Part shown: piece after piece, positions 60,679 to 64,000 of the stretch
How positions within the stretch are numbered: the stretch's first letter is position 1
Layout of the letters: each line of letters opens with the position of its first letter
Assembly: GCF_014641615.1 (NCBI RefSeq)
Contig: NZ_BMIB01000003.1
Location: 744,001-808,000 of the forward strand
Source of the DNA: Filimonas zeae
GTDB lineage: Bacteria > Bacteroidota > Bacteroidia > Chitinophagales > Chitinophagaceae
DNA: 64,000 nucleotides
Reading direction: 5' to 3'
Translations under genes and position numbers: made by a program
Notes under the pieces: generated by a model
Seen by the model: only the letters and a program-made list of their open reading frames with translations
Told to the model about the DNA's origin: nothing
Databases searched by the model: none

Positions 60679-61977
60679 ATGGGAAATATTTACAAAGTGG
60701 TCTGCGCCGTCTATGCAGAAACATTTAAAAACCTGTCTCCGGAAGGGAAAGGCAAAACAAAAAACAATACCATTTTAATGGGTTCTTATGTAAGGCTACT
60801 GGAAGAAACGCAGCCAGGGTGGCAGAAGGTTGCCGCGTTTGGTATTGAAGGATGGATAGAAGAACGCCACCTGGGTGATAGTCCGGGCTTTAAGTGCTTT
60901 TATGTTGATGTTGGTCAGGGAGATGGGGCATTGATTGAAGTGGGGAGTGACGCGGATGGCAAAAAGATACTGATAGATGGCGGACCATCAGATAACCTGA
61001 GCAGATACCTTAGTAAATGGCAGTATAAATATCAGTTCAATAACAATACCACCGTTCACTTTGATTATGTGTTTATAAGCCACTTCGATAAGGATCACTA
61101 TAATGGCCTGATTGATATCATCAACGATGAGCATTATACATTCGGAACCATTTACCACAATGGTATTGCCAAGTTTAATAAGGAAAAAGTAAACTTTCCG
61201 GATGATTATACATCGGGGCTGGGCCGGACGGAAAAGGCAGGAAAGACAAAGTATCTGACAACTTCTTTTGATACCCTGGACGAACTGAATGCACTTAAAG
61301 AAAACGGCGGCATGCTGGATTTGCTGGAGAAATTTGTATCGGCAGTTAACAATGCCAGCGCACAGGGGCGGCTGGGCAACTTCATGCGATTAGACTATAA
61401 GGGGAAAATAGCAGGGGTTACTATTAATGCACTGCCGTTTACCATTGAGGTACTGGGGCCTGTTACATCTGTTGTTAACAATGCCATTGCTTATAAGTAT
61501 TTTGATGATGAATCGCATACCATTAACGGCCATAGTATTGTGTTAAAAATTACTTACGGCAGCAAAAGCTTTTTGTTCGGCGGCGACCTTAATATACCGG
61601 CGGAAGATCATTTGCTGGAACACTATGGAGGCGAAAACCCCTTTGAGGTAGATGTGGCAAAATCCTGCCATCACGGAGCATCTGAGTTTACAACTGCTTA
61701 CATGGCAAAAGTTAACCCGCTGGCTACCGTTATATCATCTGGCGATAACGAAAGCTATTCTCACCCCAGAGCAGATGCTATTGGCTGTGCCGGTAAATAT
61801 TCCAGGGCAGAAAGGCCGCTGGTGTTTTCAACAGAACTGGCGCGTTCTACCAATGTAAAAACGGATGAGGTTAAGTATGGCATGATTAATCTAAGGTGTG
61901 ATGGAGATAAAATAATCATGGCGCAGATGAAGGAGGCAGTTTCGGAAGGCCGGGTTTGGGATTTGTATGAGTTGTAG
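60679..61977 (+). CDS. SH3-like domain plus ComEC-type metallo-beta-lactamase-fold hydrolase
   Basis: A 432-residue product. Residues ~1-72 form a bacterial SH3-like domain (I-L-M-G-S-Y-V-R-L-L-E-E, W-I-E-E-R-H-L). The rest is an MBL fold of the ComEC/Rec2 type: F-Y-V-D-V-G-Q-G-D-G-A-L, I-L-I-D-G-G-P-S, the metal motif H135-F-D-K-D-H140, F-G-G-D-L-N, and C-H-H-G-A-S. No signal peptide and no membrane helices. It should hydrolyse phosphodiesters or act on nucleic acid; the gene follows the deaminase-like gene by 219 bases. Confidence 0.82.
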   Translation: MGNIYKVVCAVYAETFKNLSPEGKGKTKNNTILMGSYVRLLEETQPGWQKVAAFGIEGWIEERHLGDSPGFKCFYVDVGQGDGALIEVGSDADGKKILIDGGPSDNLSRYLSKWQYKYQFNNNTTVHFDYVFISHFDKDHYNGLIDIINDEHYTFGTIYHNGIAKFNKEKVNFPDDYTSGLGRTEKAGKTKYLTTSFDTLDELNALKENGGMLDLLEKFVSAVNNASAQGRLGNFMRLDYKGKIAGVTINALPFTIEVLGPVTSVVNNAIAYKYFDDESHTINGHSIVLKITYGSKSFLFGGDLNIPAEDHLLEHYGGENPFEVDVAKSCHHGASEFTTAYMAKVNPLATVISSGDNESYSHPRADAIGCAGKYSRAERPLVFSTELARSTNVKTDEVKYGMINLRCDGDKIIMAQMKEAVSEGRVWDLYEL

Positions 61978-62020
61978 TTACCCGGCTCCTGATTTGCATA
62001 AATAATTAAGTAGGCCGCCT

Positions 62021-62054
62021 TTACAACAGGCATGCTTCTGTATGTCTGTTGTAA
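62021..62054. terminator. Stem-loop between convergent genes
   Basis: TTACAACAG and CTGTTGTAA arms (9 bp) with a 16-base loop. No T run on either strand, so weak. Confidence 0.35.
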
Positions 62055-62075
62055 GGTATTGTGGCAGCACACATC

Positions 62076-63173
62076 TTAGTCTTTCGTTGGCATATATTGA
62101 TTTATCAGTTCTTCATAGTCTTTAGTATTGGTGTCCCGGTAACCTGTAAATGATTTTAAAGCTCTATTATTTTCATCAAGAAACACCACCAGCGGAACTG
62201 CTGAAATTCTGTACTGTGCTTTTATGGTAGCAGCTGTATGATAGGGAAGCGCAAATTGCTCCCACCGCATTGTTTCTTCTGTCAGCGCTTCTATCCAATG
62301 CTCTTTATTTTCATCCAGAGATATGCTTTTAATTACCAGACCCGCGGATGAGTAGCGGTCATGTATCTGCTTAATAAGTGGAATTTCCTGCCTGCAGGGG
62401 CCGCACCAGCTTGCCCAGAACACCAGCATGGTCAGTTTCCCTTTTCGCTCAAACAGTTTACCCACTGTATTATCGGGCTTTACCAGCTCCATATCCGGGT
62501 AAGCATATCCCGGTGGAACAACGTTGTTAGCATAGCTTTTCAGTTTGCTGGCCGTGGGCGATTTCCATACATCTTCGTTAAACAGGCTTAACAGAACATT
62601 AATTTCTGCCGGAGTAAAAGAATCTCTGTATTCATACATTTTATGAACAAGAAAGTAAGAGCCGCTATGCCTTGCTATCAGGTCTTCCATATACTCATAC
62701 CAGCTACCCCTTTCTTTATAGTACCCCAAGCCTAACCGGCTGATTACGGGGTCAAAATATAGTACGCTTTCTGAGGTAGGTGTAAGGGACACTCTTTTTA
62801 GTTTCGAAGAATAATCTCCCTTTATTATATTGTTGCCGTGTACCAGAAATATTCCATTGTTTGAAAATGTGTCTTTTGTTGTGGAGGTGATAGGATTAAT
62901 AAAGAATATTCCATTATTCTTTTTAAGGTTGGTATCGGGTATATATATGCTTGCTGTAAAGGGTTCTTTATATTTTGTATCGTCCAGTTCAAAATGAAAT
63001 TCTCCGTTTTTATATTCAGCAGAATCCAGAATATGCTCCCAATGATAGGCGTCTGTCAGATACACCTGACTCGCTGGTATGTTTTTTATATAGCCTGTAA
63101 TTTTTATCTTATCCGTTTTTGGTTTGCACCCGAATACAAGCAGCAGTAAAAGAGTTGGTGGGGTTATTCTCAT
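62076..63173 (-). CDS. TlpA-like thiol-disulfide oxidoreductase (lipoprotein, DUF4369-type N-terminus)
   Basis: A 365-residue product with a lipobox (L-V-F-G-C). Residues ~25-200 look like the DUF4369 beta domain common in Bacteroidota thioredoxins. The C-terminal domain has the redox centre W-C-G-P-C (Cys 257 and 260) in F-W-A-S-W-C-G-P-C-R-Q-E. It should reduce or isomerise disulfides in the periplasm, for example in cytochrome c maturation. Partner genes are not adjacent. Confidence 0.9.
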   Translation of the reverse strand: MRITPPTLLLLLVFGCKPKTDKIKITGYIKNIPASQVYLTDAYHWEHILDSAEYKNGEFHFELDDTKYKEPFTASIYIPDTNLKKNNGIFFINPITSTTKDTFSNNGIFLVHGNNIIKGDYSSKLKRVSLTPTSESVLYFDPVISRLGLGYYKERGSWYEYMEDLIARHSGSYFLVHKMYEYRDSFTPAEINVLLSLFNEDVWKSPTASKLKSYANNVVPPGYAYPDMELVKPDNTVGKLFERKGKLTMLVFWASWCGPCRQEIPLIKQIHDRYSSAGLVIKSISLDENKEHWIEALTEETMRWEQFALPYHTAATIKAQYRISAVPLVVFLDENNRALKSFTGYRDTNTKDYEELINQYMPTKD

Positions 63174-63197
63174 GTCAGCAATATTAATTTATTAAAA

Positions 63198-63226
63198 ATA
63201 AAAAAGTGCTGTATTTACAGCACTTT
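63198..63226 (-). terminator. Intrinsic terminator of the fibronectin-domain gene
   Basis: AAAGTGCTGTA, a two-base loop and TACAGCACTTT. Read on the minus strand the hairpin is followed by a T-rich run. Confidence 0.8.
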
Positions 63227-63247
63227 AACAATAATGAGAAAAGATTA

Positions 63248-64000
63248 CTACTGCAGATTAAAAGCTGACCTGCCTGCACTGCTCTCCACTGCAACACGGC
63301 ATTCAGGAGCGTCTGCCCCGTTAAGCCCGCTGAGCAGGACTACCCCGGTAGTGCCTTTGTTCACATGCATCTCTTTCCAGGCTCTACTACCCTGCCGGTA
63401 CTGTATTATATACCCTGTTGCTTTCTTAACAGGCGTAAAGAATACCAAAGCCTGCGTGCTGTTCCTTAGCAGGCCACGCACAACGGGCGCTTTGGGCAAC
63501 AGTCCGCCATCGGGTGTAATAGAGATCTCTTCCGACCACTCACTCATATAAGCGTTGTGTTTCATCAATTGCATCCGGAAATAATAAATTTTGCCATTCT
63601 CCAGCCCGGGCACCCACAATACCCCTTTTGTTTGTGATTGCAAAGTGCGTGCATTACTATAGTCACCTTTAATGGTAGTGTATTGAATACGGTACAGATA
63701 GTCGTCAGCATTAGAAGCGTAGCCTACAAAAAAGCCACTGTCAGCCGGCTCCGTGTAATAGATCAGCGGAGGCGCAACCCCGTAACCAATTTTCACTGTC
63801 TGCACAGGAGAACGGGTTTCGCCCGCATCATTCATTGCCACTACCTGGTATTGATACGTTTCATAAAAATCCAGATGCGGTATGTCTGCAAAATGATTGA
63901 TGGTAGGTGCTGTTTCCTGTGTAAGATTGCCTTTGCCATACCTTACCTTATACCACTTTGTCAGTGGATTTTTAGTAAATACAATACGTATGGAACCCGT
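63248..64000 (-). CDS. Fibronectin type III domain protein, C-terminal part (runs off window)
   Basis: The frame is open from the window end to the stop at 63248-63250 (about 250 residues seen). It shows two to three FN3 repeats, with conserved Y-x-Y-x-V/I-x-A strands such as T-Y-Q-Y-Q-V-V-A-M-N-D-A-G-E, Y-Y-F-R-M-Q-L-M and G-Y-I-I-Q-Y-R. The last residues are N-L-Q without a sorting signal. Probably an extracellular or periplasmic protein; the N-terminus and any catalytic domain lie outside the window. Confidence 0.7.
   Translation of the reverse strand, partial: TGSIRIVFTKNPLTKWYKVRYGKGNLTQETAPTINHFADIPHLDFYETYQYQVVAMNDAGETRSPVQTVKIGYGVAPPLIYYTEPADSGFFVGYASNADDYLYRIQYTTIKGDYSNARTLQSQTKGVLWVPGLENGKIYYFRMQLMKHNAYMSEWSEEISITPDGGLLPKAPVVRGLLRNSTQALVFFTPVKKATGYIIQYRQGSRAWKEMHVNKGTTGVVLLSGLNGADAPECRVAVESSAGRSAFNLQ

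Overview
The window reads as a chromosomal segment of a Bacteroidota bacterium, most likely of the Chitinophagaceae/Chitinophagia type. The signs are a PorP/SprF-family type IX secretion (T9SS) protein, a secreted protein with a T9SS type A sorting domain, a DUF3822-rsmD pair, a DUF2027-Smr protein, a fused OtsAB trehalose enzyme, many lipobox lipoproteins, few Shine-Dalgarno sequences, and several TAnnTTTG promoter boxes. No assignment was checked by a database search.

Layout. 1-5.7 kb: the 3' end of a membrane pyrophosphatase, a BlaI/BlaR1-type repressor-protease pair with a palindromic operator, a PorP/SprF protein, a WbqC-like protein and a LEA-type lipoprotein. 5.7-11.1 kb: a heavy-metal-associated-like protein, pyrE, a Nudix hydrolase, fused OtsAB, the RNase P RNA gene (minus strand) and an Smr-domain protein. 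11.2-19.7 kb: a minus-strand housekeeping run of tightly packed genes (DUF3822, rsmD, 5-formyl-THF cyclo-ligase, lpxK, rnr, polyprenyl synthetase, amino-acid permease). 19.8-25 kb: a MATE transporter, a membrane metallophosphoesterase, a DUF3606 protein and small secreted proteins.

25-35.7 kb is a nitrate assimilation and molybdenum-cofactor locus with two divergent operons. The minus operon carries an MFS nitrate transporter, a fused Mo-nitrate reductase/NADH-type flavoprotein and a rubredoxin-tailed protein. The plus operon carries moeA, a small molybdopterin-domain secreted protein, moaD, moaE, a moaC-moaB fusion and mobA. The 386-bp region between them holds two perfect palindromes.

36-51 kb is the most unusual part. 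It contains an aspartyl/asparaginyl beta-hydroxylase-like gene, a sulfotransferase, a convergent APS kinase, a signal-less periplasmic-binding-protein-fold protein, a formyltransferase and three tandem phage-tail-collar (microcystin-dependent-protein-like) paralogs. These are followed by a T9SS-sorted protein, a 767-residue collagen-like protein with about 125 Thr-rich Gly-X-Y triplets, a TMTC/O-mannosyltransferase-like TPR membrane protein, a DUF2304 protein and a dolichyl-phosphate-mannose-synthase-like glycosyltransferase. I propose, as inference only, that this is a surface-fibre system with its own hydroxylation, sulfation, formylation and O-glycosylation enzymes.

51-64 kb mixes intact and decaying genes: a deleted and frameshifted PAS histidine-kinase remnant, an intact TPR histidine kinase/sigma-54 response-regulator pair, an alpha/beta hydrolase, a beta-carbonic-anhydrase-like protein, a remnant of a PhoPQ-activated (PqaA-like) secreted protein, a 21-bp tandem repeat tract open on both strands, tRNA-Cys(GCA), a deaminase-like toxin candidate, an SH3-metallo-beta-lactamase protein, a TlpA-like thioredoxin and a partial fibronectin-type-III protein running off the window end.
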